64,000 bases of DNA from Mesorhizobium loti (GTDB taxonomy: Bacteria; Pseudomonadota; Alphaproteobacteria; Rhizobiales; Rhizobiaceae): contig AP017605.1 of NCBI GenBank assembly GCA_002356515.1, positions 7,363,020-7,427,019 of the forward strand, written 5' to 3'. The notes under the pieces were generated by a model. It saw nothing but the letters and a program-made list of their open reading frames with translations, did not search any database and was not told the origin of the DNA. This document shows, one piece after another, positions 19,180 to 27,244 of the stretch. The position numbers and the translations under genes are program-made. Positions within the stretch are counted from its first letter, which is position 1; each line of letters begins with the position of its first letter.

Positions 19180-19210
19180 TTGACCTCAACTTAAGTTGAG
19201 ATTGTACGCC
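19180..19210 (+). promoter_or_regulatory. MerR/SoxR-type promoter with 16-bp palindrome
   Basis: TTGACC (19180-19185) is an excellent -35. It overlaps the perfect palindrome CTCAACTTAAGTTGAG at 19185-19200, close to the SoxR box (CCTCAAGTTAACTTGAGG). A -10 at the 19-bp spacing used by MerR proteins would be TACGCC (19205-19210), which is weak. It lies 48 bases before the monooxygenase ATG. Confidence 0.7.
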
Positions 19211-19257
19211 GTTCCTGGAGCCCGAAAACCCCATCATCCAGGAACGGAACAATCGAA

Positions 19258-19605
19258 ATGAACGACATAAATCAGAACGTTAACGGCGGCAGCGTGTTCA
19301 GGGTGGACAAGTTCGTCGTCCCCGCCGCCTCTCGCGAGGAGATCCTCGTCAAGGTCAGGACGACGCATGAATTGCTGCGCCAACAGCAAGGTTTCGTGCA
19401 GGATTTCCTACTTGAGCAATTTTCAGGGCCAGGCGAATTCAACCTGGTGACGATCGTCGAATGGGAAAGCCAGGCGGCCGTCGACAAGGTCGTGCCGATC
19501 GTCAAGGCTGCGCATGAGCGCATCGCGTTCAACCCGCAGGAGACGATCGCCCGGCTTGGGGTGCGCGCCGACATCGCCAACTATCAGCGGATCCCGGGAC
19601 TGTAG
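19258..19605 (+). CDS. Antibiotic biosynthesis monooxygenase (ABM) domain protein
   Basis: 115 residues, one ABM ferredoxin-like domain: VDKFVVPAASREEILVKVRTTHELLRQQQGFVQDFLLEQ, FNLVTIVEWESQAAVDKVV. Proteins of this family are cofactor-free monooxygenases or haem-handling proteins; many small ones respond to redox cyclers. Expression is probably under a SoxR or related MerR protein because of the palindromic promoter just upstream; no such regulator is encoded in the window. The leader contains a GGAACGGAAC ribosome region. Confidence 0.85.
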   Translation: MNDINQNVNGGSVFRVDKFVVPAASREEILVKVRTTHELLRQQQGFVQDFLLEQFSGPGEFNLVTIVEWESQAAVDKVVPIVKAAHERIAFNPQETIARLGVRADIANYQRIPGL

Positions 19606-19614
19606 GTTTCGTTC

Positions 19615-20478
19615 CTAGGGCCAGCCGGCGCCAGGTGCCGGCGCTTCGATGCTGAGCACCTGGCCGGTGCGGGCGTCGCTGACCATGTGCTCGAAGCCGC
19701 GCCACTCGGCGGCGGCGATGAACAGCGTTTTCCTGTCCGCGCCGCCCAGCATGCAGGCAAAGCAGCCGCGATCGGCGGTGACGGTCTGCAGCACCTCGCC
19801 GCCTTCGCGCACCCGCACGCAGTGCTTGTTGGGAACATCCGCGTACCAGACCGCGCCTTCGGCATCGAGGCAGATGCCGTCGGGATAGCCGTCGAGATCG
19901 GCCCAGGTGCGCCGGTTGGAGAGGCTGCCGTCGGCGGCGATATCGAAGGCGGTCAGCCGGTTGCCGTGGGATTCGGCAAGGATCAGGGTCTTGTTGTCCG
20001 CAGTCACCGCCATGCCGTTGGCAAAGGCGATGTTGTCGGCCACTTGCCGTATCGCGCCGTCCGGCGTGATCAGCACGATGGTGCCCGGGCCGAAATACTC
20101 GCCAGCAGCCGGCGCCGGCCCGCCACCATTGACATAGATGTTGCCGCGCCCGTCGACGACGATCTCGTTCCACGGGCTTTTCGACAGGCCGCGCAGATCG
20201 GCATGAGTGACGAGCCTGCCATCGGCTTCCTGCCGCAGCAGCAAACCTTCGCGGCCTGAGACGACCAGCAGCCGTCCATCCGGCAGCCAGTCGATGGAAT
20301 AGGGCAGGACAGCCGGTACGGTGAGCATGATTTCGCGGTTGCCTTCGGCATCGACCGCTATGATCTCGCCCGTGCCCCAGTTGCAGACCCACAGGCGTCC
20401 GTCATGCCAGCGCGGCGATTCCCCGAAGGCGAGGCCGGCGGTGACCAGATGTGGTGGGGAGACCGATTGTATCGGCAT
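19615..20478 (-). CDS. SMP-30/gluconolactonase family protein
   Basis: 287 residues from the ATG at 20478, which has a very strong AAGGAGTT site 4 bases upstream; the frame stays open to 20757 but that part reads as non-coding. Six-bladed propeller sugar lactonase: GESPRWHDGRLWVCNW with the metal Glu, NEIVVDGRGNIYVNG (Asn), FANGMAVTADNKTLILAES, and DGICLDAEGAVWYAD with the catalytic Asp. The family opens aldonolactones in sugar catabolism, with the actual sugar unknown. Confidence 0.9.
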   Translation of the reverse strand: MPIQSVSPPHLVTAGLAFGESPRWHDGRLWVCNWGTGEIIAVDAEGNREIMLTVPAVLPYSIDWLPDGRLLVVSGREGLLLRQEADGRLVTHADLRGLSKSPWNEIVVDGRGNIYVNGGGPAPAAGEYFGPGTIVLITPDGAIRQVADNIAFANGMAVTADNKTLILAESHGNRLTAFDIAADGSLSNRRTWADLDGYPDGICLDAEGAVWYADVPNKHCVRVREGGEVLQTVTADRGCFACMLGGADRKTLFIAAAEWRGFEHMVSDARTGQVLSIEAPAPGAGWP

Positions 20479-20712
20479 GGGGAACTCCTTGTGGATCTGT
20501 CTCACCAAGGACGGGCGAGGGGTCTTCTTTCCGACAGCCGCTTTGTTAGTTCGTTCAGGAAAGATTGCCGGCAGGGCGTTGGCGCCGCGTAATGGCGGCT
20601 TGTCGTCGAGCCCGCCAGCCGCAGCCAATGCGGCTTCGCCGATTGTTGCGTTGCGGCGAGGGGGGCTTTCGGCTATTGAGGCCGGACTTGAAACGGAGCC
20701 AGCCCCAGCCCG

Positions 20713-21411
20713 ATGAGCCTTGTCGATACGGTCAAGAACGCGTTCGTACCGATCCATCGCGAAGGCTATCCCTTTATCGCGGCCTTTGGCGCGGCGACGC
20801 TTTTCCTCGGCTATTTCTCCTCGATCCTATTCTGGATCGGCCTGATCCTGACCGCCTGGTGCGTCTATTTCTTCCGCGATCCCGAGCGCGTCACGCCGGT
20901 CGATGACCGTCTGGTGGTGAGCCCCGCCGATGGCATCATTTCGGCCGTAGGACCAGCCGTGCCGCCGCGCGAGCTTGGCCTCGGCAATGTCGAGATGACC
21001 CGCATCTCGGTGTTCATGAATGTCTTTTCCTGCCATGTGAACCGCTCGCCCGTGCGCGGCCGCATCGCCAAGATCGAGCATCGGCCGGGGAAATTCCTCA
21101 ACGCCGAACTCGACAAGGCCAGCACCGAGAACGAGCGCAACGGCCTGGTCATCGAAAGCCCCAACGGCACGGTGGCGGCCGTCCAGATCGCCGGCCTGGT
21201 GGCGCGGCGCATCGTCTGCTGGGCCGAGGCCGGCGGCTCGATCGGCACCGGCGAGCGTTTCGGCCTGATCCGCTTCGGCTCGCGTGTCGACGTCTTCCTG
21301 CCCTTGACCGCGACGCCGCGCGTTGCCGTCGGCCAGACGGCGGTCGGCGGCGAAACCGTGCTCGCCGAATTCGGTGGCGTCGCCGGCACTCCTCTTGTGC
21401 GGATTTCCTGA
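20713..21411 (+). CDS. psd: Phosphatidylserine decarboxylase
   Basis: 232 residues, the short class of Psd typical of rhizobia. Converts phosphatidylserine to phosphatidylethanolamine at the inner membrane. A membrane hairpin lies at about 18-50; the C-terminal RFGSR segment ([14 protein letters not shown]) holds the Ser that is cleaved autocatalytically to form the pyruvoyl group. The stop is 3 bases before the pssA start, so the two successive enzymes of the pathway are co-transcribed. Confidence 0.95.
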   Translation: MSLVDTVKNAFVPIHREGYPFIAAFGAATLFLGYFSSILFWIGLILTAWCVYFFRDPERVTPVDDRLVVSPADGIISAVGPAVPPRELGLGNVEMTRISVFMNVFSCHVNRSPVRGRIAKIEHRPGKFLNAELDKASTENERNGLVIESPNGTVAAVQIAGLVARRIVCWAEAGGSIGTGERFGLIRFGSRVDVFLPLTATPRVAVGQTAVGGETVLAEFGGVAGTPLVRIS

Positions 21412-21414
21412 GCC

Positions 21415-22233
21415 TTGGGCGCGCCGTTCAAGAAATTCGAGGCTCATGCCAGCGGCGGTCCGCGCATCCGCGAGATCCCGATGCGCATGGTGCTGCCCAA
21501 TCTGGTCACCGTGCTTGCCATCTGCGCTGGCCTGTCCGGCATCCGCTTTGCCTTCGAAGACCGCTTCGAGACGGCGGTGGTGATGGTGCTGCTGGCTGCC
21601 TTTCTCGATGGCATCGACGGTCGGCTTGCACGCATGCTGAAGGCGACTTCGAAATTCGGCGCGCAGATGGATTCACTCGCCGACATCGTCAATTTCGGTG
21701 TCGCGCCTGCTCTGGTGCTCTACGCATTCCTGCTCGACCGCGCCGGCTCGCCGGGCTGGATCGCCGCCCTTCTGTTCGCCATCGCCTGCGGGCTGAGGCT
21801 CGCCCGCTTCAACGTGCTCGACGACGAGAAGGCCGAGCGTCCGCTGTGGCAGTCGGAATATTTCGTCGGCGTGCCGGCGCCGGCCGGCGCGGTGCTGGTG
21901 ATGCTGCCGCTCTATCTGTTTTTCCTGCGGCTCGGGCTGGAGCCAAGCCGCCTGGCCGCCTTCGTCGCCACCGGCTTCACCATCCTGGTCGCCTTCCTTC
22001 TGGTTAGCCGGCTGCCTGTTTATTCCGGCAAGAGCATCAAGATTCCGGGCGACAGGGTGCTGCCGGTCATTCTGGCCGTCGTGCTCTACATCCTCTTGCT
22101 GATGACCTATCCCTGGTACACGCTGACGGCGTCGGTCGCGGGCTATCTGATCTTCCTGCCGTTTTCCGTGCGCGCCTACTCCAAGCGCGCCAAGCTCGAG
22201 GGCGAGAAGGTACCGCCTTCGGACATAGGGTAG
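21415..22233 (+). CDS. pssA: CDP-diacylglycerol-serine O-phosphatidyltransferase
   Basis: 272 residues from TTG 21415; the next start (ATG 21481) would cut a segment (RIREIPMR) that I remember as conserved in rhizobial PssA. The CDP-alcohol phosphatidyltransferase motif is complete: DGIDGRLAR, then FGAQMDSLAD, with all the metal-binding aspartates. Six to eight membrane helices. This is the membrane-bound type II enzyme, makes phosphatidylserine, and feeds Psd upstream. It converges on aas with only 4 bases between. Confidence 0.94.
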   Translation: MGAPFKKFEAHASGGPRIREIPMRMVLPNLVTVLAICAGLSGIRFAFEDRFETAVVMVLLAAFLDGIDGRLARMLKATSKFGAQMDSLADIVNFGVAPALVLYAFLLDRAGSPGWIAALLFAIACGLRLARFNVLDDEKAERPLWQSEYFVGVPAPAGAVLVMLPLYLFFLRLGLEPSRLAAFVATGFTILVAFLLVSRLPVYSGKSIKIPGDRVLPVILAVVLYILLLMTYPWYTLTASVAGYLIFLPFSVRAYSKRAKLEGEKVPPSDIG

Positions 22234-22237
22234 AACC

Positions 22238-24460
22238 CTAAGCAGCCACACCCAGGCCCAGCCTGTCGATCGCCAGCTTTCTGGTCGAGACATAATCGGT
22301 CTTGCCGGAACCCAGCACCGGGATTTCCTCCACCTTGACGATGTCGTTGGGCACCATCAGTTCGGCGGCCCCGGCCTTCTTGCCGAACTGGCGCAGCTCT
22401 TCGGGATTGGCATCGTCGGCGGTGGTGACCAGCACGATACGCTCGCCGCGCCTTTTGTCCGGAACCGCCACCGCCGCGTGGCGTTCCTCCGGCCACAGCG
22501 ATTGCACCAGCATCTCGACGGCGCCCAGCGACACCATCTCGCCGGCGATCTTGGCGAAGCGCTTGGCGCGGCCGCGGATGCTGATGAAGCCTTCGCGGTC
22601 GACGGCGACGATGTCGCCGGTGTCGTGCCAGCCGGTCAGCGGTTGCAGCTCGCCGGGACGATCCGCGGTCATATAGCCCATCATCAGGTTTGGTCCATCG
22701 AGCCACAATTGCCCGGCATCCGAGATGCCCTCGACCGGCTCCAGCTTCATGCGCATCGCCGGCAACAGCCGCCCGACCGTGCCGTCGCGGCCATGGATCG
22801 CGGTGTTGACGGCAACCACCGGTGCGGCTTCGGTCAAGCCAAAACCTTCGATGATCTCGGCCTGGAAGCGCTCGCGATAGACGCGGCGCGTTTCCGGCTT
22901 CACCGCCTCGGCGCCGGCAACGACGAAGCGCAGGCTGGAGAAATCGCCGTCCTTGGCGGTGCGCGCATAGTTGGCGAGGAATGTGTCGGTGCCGAACATG
23001 ATCGTCGGTTTCACCTTGCGGGCGATCTCGGGGATGATCTTGTAGTGGAGCGGCGAGGGGTAGAGGAATAGTTTTACCCCGGTGACCAGCGGCAGGATGG
23101 TGCCGCCTGTCAGGCCGAAGGAATGGAACACCGGCAGCACGTTGAGCAGGATATCGGCCGGCGAGATGGTGATGCGCGCCTCGGCCTGCATGGCGTTGGC
23201 GAGCAGGTTCCTTTGCGACAGGACAACCGCCTTGGGGGTGCCTTCGGAACCCGAGGTGAACAGGATCACGCCCGGCTTGGCCGCATCCTGCCGCTGCAGC
23301 GGCCAGCGCCACAGCAACGCGGCGGCAAGCTTGTCCAGCGCGGTCACGCTGGTCCGAACATCTTCCAGCCACAGCAGCCTGGCGCCGCCCTTTTCGACCG
23401 CGGCGACGATATCGGCGAGATCAGCCTTCTCGACGAAGGCCCGTGAGGAAATGACGGTGCGGATGACAGCCGTGCGCACGGCCGCCGTGACGCTCGCCGG
23501 CCCGGCGGTGTAATTGATCATTGCCGCCACCCGGCCCGCTGAGAGAAGGCCGACCAACGACAGCACGACACCATTGGCGTTGGGCAGCATCACCCCCACC
23601 GCTTCGCCCGGTGCCGTCACCGCCTCGAAGCGCCTGCCCAGCACGCGCGCGCCGATGAACATCTTGCGGTAGCTCAGCGCGCCCGAGATGACATCCTCGA
23701 TGATCGGATGCGAGGCGCCGACCCTGGCCGCCGCATCGCGCATGGCCAGGAACATGCCGCGGTCGAGGTTGGTGGCGAAAAGCCGCGCTTCGGCGACGCG
23801 GTCGAACAGCGCATTGGTGTTCGAGGCCTGGTCCGGGTTGCGCGCCACCAATTCGGCGATGGTCATCGGCTCCAGCACACTGATCGACAGCTGTGGAAAC
23901 CAGTGTCGCGGCGCCTTGTCCGCCGGCGTCAGCGACACAGGCAGGCTGCGCGCGCCGGCAACGAAGATCGGCACGATGCGGGCGTCGGCCTGCATGGCGA
24001 TGCGGGTGACGGCGCGAAACAGCCGAAACGTCTTGACGTCGGGCTCGACCGCATCCGGCAGGTAGACGGCGAGCCGCCCCTTGCCCTTCAGCACCCGCAC
24101 CAGCCGGCGGCTGACGAAAAGATGTTCGGCATTGAAGGCAATGGTGCGGCCAAGCTCACGCCAGGGTTCGAGCCAGGGCGAACGCGCCGAGACCTCATCG
24201 AGAATGTGCAGCGTGTCGTCCGGCAGCAGCGACAGCATCAGCGCCGGTTCGAAGCGCGACTGGTGCGAGATGACGTAGATGACGGGAGCCTGCGCCTTGC
24301 GTGCGATCCCGATGCGGTTGTCGCTGATCCGGTAGGCGAGCTTGAACGGCACGTAGAGCAGCGCCTGGGTGAAACGCAGGCCGAGGCGGAATTTCTCCAC
24401 CACGCCGATCAGCAGCCAGGCCAGGGCAAGACCCGCAAGCAGCGCCAGTGTCAGGATCAT
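22238..24460 (-). CDS. aas: Acyl-ACP synthetase / lysophospholipid acyltransferase fusion (Aas-like)
   Basis: 740 residues, close to E. coli Aas (719). N-terminal membrane helix, then a PlsC-type acyltransferase domain (about 30-210) whose HX4D motif reads HQSRFE, with Glu in place of Asp. From about 240: AMP-binding ligase, ATP loop FTSGSEGTPKAVVLS, later GFGLTEAAPV and the GWHDTGDIVAVDREGFISIRGR region. Aas re-acylates lysophosphatidylethanolamine using free fatty acid activated on ACP. Its place beside psd-pssA fits membrane-lipid turnover. Confidence 0.9.
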   Translation of the reverse strand: MILTLALLAGLALAWLLIGVVEKFRLGLRFTQALLYVPFKLAYRISDNRIGIARKAQAPVIYVISHQSRFEPALMLSLLPDDTLHILDEVSARSPWLEPWRELGRTIAFNAEHLFVSRRLVRVLKGKGRLAVYLPDAVEPDVKTFRLFRAVTRIAMQADARIVPIFVAGARSLPVSLTPADKAPRHWFPQLSISVLEPMTIAELVARNPDQASNTNALFDRVAEARLFATNLDRGMFLAMRDAAARVGASHPIIEDVISGALSYRKMFIGARVLGRRFEAVTAPGEAVGVMLPNANGVVLSLVGLLSAGRVAAMINYTAGPASVTAAVRTAVIRTVISSRAFVEKADLADIVAAVEKGGARLLWLEDVRTSVTALDKLAAALLWRWPLQRQDAAKPGVILFTSGSEGTPKAVVLSQRNLLANAMQAEARITISPADILLNVLPVFHSFGLTGGTILPLVTGVKLFLYPSPLHYKIIPEIARKVKPTIMFGTDTFLANYARTAKDGDFSSLRFVVAGAEAVKPETRRVYRERFQAEIIEGFGLTEAAPVVAVNTAIHGRDGTVGRLLPAMRMKLEPVEGISDAGQLWLDGPNLMMGYMTADRPGELQPLTGWHDTGDIVAVDREGFISIRGRAKRFAKIAGEMVSLGAVEMLVQSLWPEERHAAVAVPDKRRGERIVLVTTADDANPEELRQFGKKAGAAELMVPNDIVKVEEIPVLGSGKTDYVSTRKLAIDRLGLGVAA

Positions 24461-24574
24461 GCCGCGTCTCTCCCAACGTTTTTGTCATCACGGCTCTGCG
24501 GCCGCTTCGGAGGCAGAGGGTAGCGGAAGTGCGCGCGAGGTCAATGCGGACTGATGCGGTGCTTCGATCGCCAC

Positions 24575-24603
24575 TTGAAAGGTTGCGACACATGTCGTAA
24601 ATA
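24575..24603 (+). promoter_or_regulatory. Toxin-antitoxin promoter with operator in the spacer
   Basis: TTGAAA (24575-24580) and TAAATA (24598-24603) are 17 bases apart, a near-ideal housekeeping promoter. The spacer holds the dyad CGACA-CA-TGTCG (24586-24597), and a second small palindrome CACGTG lies at 24611-24616 over the expected start of transcription. This is the layout expected for an autorepressed toxin-antitoxin operon. Confidence 0.65.
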
Positions 24604-24629
24604 AACTGACACGTGACGTAGAAGTGAGC

Positions 24630-25115
24630 ATGGCCAGTTTCCCGACGGGGTTTGCGGAAGCACCACACATGGAGCCGGAGTTCGAACGGCTGGTCGACCT
24701 GTTCGGCGGGCCGAAGGTTCTTGGATCCTCGGTATCCAGCCCGCTTGAGGCCCATGAAATGATCTTGCGTGGAATTCCAAGCCAGGCCTTGGAAAGCCTT
24801 GTCAGGCAACTGACCGTTATTGATGCTGATGCCTTCGAGGCGGCATTCGGCATGAGCGAGCGGACATTTCAGCGTCACAAATCGGATCACTCCCGGACGC
24901 TCAATCGGGAGCAAGGCTCACGGACCTGGAATTTTGCCAGGGTCCTCACCAAGGCCACGTCCGTTCTGGGAAACCAGGAAGCGGCTGAAAAATGGATGAT
25001 TGAGCCCGCCATGGGCTTGGACAACCGGCGACCGATTGATCTCTTGGCCACGGCGGCGGGCACCATCCTTGTCCAGGAATTCCTCGAGCGGCTCGACTAT
25101 GGTGTCTACGCGTGA
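24630..25115 (+). CDS. Antitoxin, Xre/MbcA/ParS family
   Basis: 161 residues from ATG 24630 (GTG 24624 is also in frame). N-terminal helical DNA-binding part with the AFGMSERTFQRHK turn, then the C-terminal toxin-binding DUF2384 domain: LNREQGSRTWNFARVLTKATSVLGNQEAAEKWMIEPAMGLDNRRPIDLLATAAG. The antitoxin blocks the RES toxin by inserting its C-terminus into the active site. The stop overlaps the toxin start by GTGA. Probably represses its own promoter. Confidence 0.93.
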   Translation: MASFPTGFAEAPHMEPEFERLVDLFGGPKVLGSSVSSPLEAHEMILRGIPSQALESLVRQLTVIDADAFEAAFGMSERTFQRHKSDHSRTLNREQGSRTWNFARVLTKATSVLGNQEAAEKWMIEPAMGLDNRRPIDLLATAAGTILVQEFLERLDYGVYA

Positions 25116-25618
25116 CGCCTTTGCCGGGCTCTCTTGGGACGGGAGAAGTCCTCGGCTGGAGACTTGATCACAAACGCTTCCAGGCAAGTTGGCACAGCGG
25201 TGAGGGGGCCTTCAAACTCGGTGGACGATGGAACAGCAAAGGGGTCAGGGCCGTATATGCGTCCATTGACCCCTCGACCGCCATTCTCGAGGTGGCCGTC
25301 CACAAGGGGTTTCGGACGCTGGATACGGTTCCGCATGTGCTGACGGCATTCGACATCGCCGATCCATCGAAGATTCATGTGGTGGAAATTGACGATATTC
25401 CAAACCCAAACTGGATGCGCCCCGGCATTCCCAGTGCAGGACAGCAGCAATTTGGTGACGGCCTGCTGGCAAAACATTCCTTGGTTTTAATTCCCAGTGC
25501 GGTATCCCCGCACAGCTGGAACCTGGTGTTCGACCCCGGCCAAGCGGCCGGTCGTTACAGGCTACACCTCCAGGAGGATTTCGCCCTCGATACAAGGTTT
25601 CATCCTCCTGCCAGGTAG
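25112..25618 (+). CDS. RES-domain toxin
   Basis: 168 residues, GTG start overlapping the antitoxin stop. The RES fold, related to ADP-ribosyltransferases, shows GGRWNSKGVRAVYASIDPSTAILEV: Arg39, Tyr49 and Glu60 are the probable catalytic set. A conserved Ser (in IPSAVSPHSWNLVFDP) gives the S of the name, and the C-terminus ends in a short strand. Family members either degrade NAD+ by phosphorolysis or hydrolysis (MbcT, Res) or ADP-ribosylate Prs (ParT). All key residues are present, so it should be active. Confidence 0.93.
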   Translation: MTPLPGSLGTGEVLGWRLDHKRFQASWHSGEGAFKLGGRWNSKGVRAVYASIDPSTAILEVAVHKGFRTLDTVPHVLTAFDIADPSKIHVVEIDDIPNPNWMRPGIPSAGQQQFGDGLLAKHSLVLIPSAVSPHSWNLVFDPGQAAGRYRLHLQEDFALDTRFHPPAR

Positions 25619-25654
25619 CCGTTCGGTCGGAGCGGGCGCAGGAGCAGAATGCCC

Positions 25655-26062
25655 TTACGCCGCCTTCAGCCGGCCGCAGATGAAGCGGAACTCCTGCGTC
25701 TTGCCGCCATAGCCGTAGGCGGCTGCCGGCACTTCATGCACGAAGGCATAGCTTTCCTCGTGCACGCCACCCAGCAGGCGGCCGAAGGCCTCGAAGAGTG
25801 CCTTGAGATAGGCTTCCAGCTCGAGTTTGGTGTTGGTGCCGTCGACCACCTTGATATCCAGCCAGAACGTGTTGGTGCCGTGCTCGGCCAGCGACTTGCC
25901 GCCGGCGAACCAATGCTGCGGGTCGACATAGGACACGGCAACGGCGGTGATCGTCGGATCCTTGCGCAATTGCGTGGCGGTGATCTCGGTGATTTCCCTG
26001 GCGATGCTGGCGGACAAAGCGGCGTCTGGCTTGCCGGTGACGCTGATGTTGATGATGGGCAT
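25655..26062 (-). CDS. Tautomerase family protein
   Basis: 135 residues starting M-P-I, so that Pro is N-terminal after Met removal and can serve as the catalytic base of the tautomerase superfamily. It is about twice the length of 4-oxalocrotonate tautomerase, so resembles the single-chain Tautomerase_3-type or fused forms. Other features: YVDPQHWFAGG, NTKLELEAYLKALFEAF and a YGYGGKTQEFRF ending. GAGACGAAAA precedes the ATG. Divergent from a LysR gene, its likely controller. Confidence 0.85.
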   Translation of the reverse strand: MPIINISVTGKPDAALSASIAREITEITATQLRKDPTITAVAVSYVDPQHWFAGGKSLAEHGTNTFWLDIKVVDGTNTKLELEAYLKALFEAFGRLLGGVHEESYAFVHEVPAAAYGYGGKTQEFRFICGRLKAA

Positions 26063-26135
26063 TTTTCGTCTCCTTGGTTCTAGCGGCGTCTAATCGCCGT
26101 TGGAGAGACCATGTCACTCTCCCTAGATCAAAAAA

Positions 26136-26164
26136 ATCGAATTGTTTTCAACTAAAGATTCGAT
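26136..26164. promoter_or_regulatory. Inverted repeat in tautomerase/LysR divergent region
   Basis: ATCGAAT (26136-26142) and ATTCGAT (26158-26164) are exact reverse complements separated by 15 bases. The region is strikingly AT-rich and lies between two divergent starts. It is a candidate LysR binding site. Confidence 0.5.
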
Positions 26165-26188
26165 ATTATGGAATTATGGAATTATGGA
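26165..26188 (+). repeat. Three tandem copies of ATTATGGA over a start codon
   Basis: The octamer ATTATGGA is repeated three times without error. Each copy contains an ATG (26168, 26176, 26184), and because 8 is not a multiple of 3 the three ATGs are in three different frames. Only the last, 26184, opens the LysR gene. Confidence 0.9.
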
Positions 26189-27047
26189 AACGCTCGATCC
26201 GGATCTGCTGAAAACCTTCCTTGCCTTCGTCGACAGCGGTTCGCTGGCGCAGGCGGCGTCGAGCGTCGGCCGTTCGCCCTCCGCGGTGACCGCCCAGATG
26301 CAGCGGCTGGAGGAGATCGTCGGCGAGCCGCTTCTTGCGCCACAGGGCAGAGGGCGCGGCCTGACGCCGGCCGGGGAGGACCTTGTCGGCCATGCCAGGC
26401 GCATCCTTGCTGTGCATCGCGAGGCGTGGCTGGCGCTGAAGGGGGCACGGGCCGCCGGGCGCGTCGCCATCGGCACGACGCAGGATTTCGCCGACAGCGG
26501 TCTGCCAGACCTGCTGCGCGCCTTCGCTGCCAGCCATCCGCGCGTCAGGATCGAATTGCGCGTCGGCCGCTCCGCCGAACTGGCGCAGGCGCTGCAGGCC
26601 GGCAGCCTCGATCTGGCGATCGTCATGCGTCAGACGGCGGCGCCGGACGAGGTCGGCGTCCTGCGCGAGCCGATGATCTGGTTGTGTTCGCAGAAAGGGC
26701 TGGCCTCGCGGCAGGAAGAGCTGCCGCTGGCGTTGCTCGATCCCTATTGCGGTTTTCGCGAGGCCGCACTCGCGGCGCTCGATGCTGCCGGCCGCCGCTA
26801 CCGCATCGCCGCCGGCAGTGCCAGCCTGGCCGGCCTGCGTACAGCCGTGAATGCCGGCGTTGCGCTGACCCTGCGAACCCCGCGCTTTGCCCATTCCGGC
26901 ATTGTCGAAGCGCCGCGTGAGCTGGGCCTGCCGCCGGTTCCGATGGCCGAATTCGCGATACGGCTGCGTGCTGGAGCCGATGCTTCCGCAGGCGATCTGG
27001 CGGCGCTGCTCAGCGGCAATCTGGCCCTGTCCCAGCCAGTTGCCTGA
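26184..27047 (+). CDS. LysR-type transcriptional regulator
   Basis: 287 residues from ATG 26184, the third ATG in the octamer repeat; no Shine-Dalgarno site is visible, so initiation may be weak or leaderless. Winged helix METLDPDLLKTFLAFVDSGSLAQAASSVGRSPSAVTAQMQRLEEIVGEPLL and a normal effector domain. An extension to 26142 is open but adds nothing family-like. Divergent from the tautomerase gene. The gene is very GC-rich compared with its AT-rich control region. Confidence 0.92.
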   Translation: METLDPDLLKTFLAFVDSGSLAQAASSVGRSPSAVTAQMQRLEEIVGEPLLAPQGRGRGLTPAGEDLVGHARRILAVHREAWLALKGARAAGRVAIGTTQDFADSGLPDLLRAFAASHPRVRIELRVGRSAELAQALQAGSLDLAIVMRQTAAPDEVGVLREPMIWLCSQKGLASRQEELPLALLDPYCGFREAALAALDAAGRRYRIAAGSASLAGLRTAVNAGVALTLRTPRFAHSGIVEAPRELGLPPVPMAEFAIRLRAGADASAGDLAALLSGNLALSQPVA

Positions 27048-27113
27048 TTTGGCAGGGCTCGGAGCCATGTCAGCCTGTCGGCAAGGACAAAGCCTGGCGG
27101 TCGGGCCTATCTG

Positions 27114-27144
27114 GCAAAGAAAAAGCCGACCTTGCGGTCGGCTT
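27114..27144 (-). terminator. Rho-independent terminator for the EamA gene
   Basis: 9-bp perfect stem AAGCCGACC / GGTCGGCTT (27123-27144) with loop TTGC. On the minus strand it is followed by TTTTTCTTTG, so it ends transcripts arriving from the EamA gene that stops at 27245. Confidence 0.85.
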
Positions 27145-27244
27145 GGGAGTAGGACGGGCCGAGGGGTTCGGGGGACTTGGGGGGGTGGCCCGTCGCACCA
27201 ATAATGTCTGACTCGGATGATGGTTCCGTGACTGTGTCACTTTT

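Noticed and set aside
20479..20757. N-terminal extension of the SMP-30 gene
   Set aside because: A strong AAGGAGTT site marks ATG 20478, and the extension is not propeller-like; it also overlaps psd.
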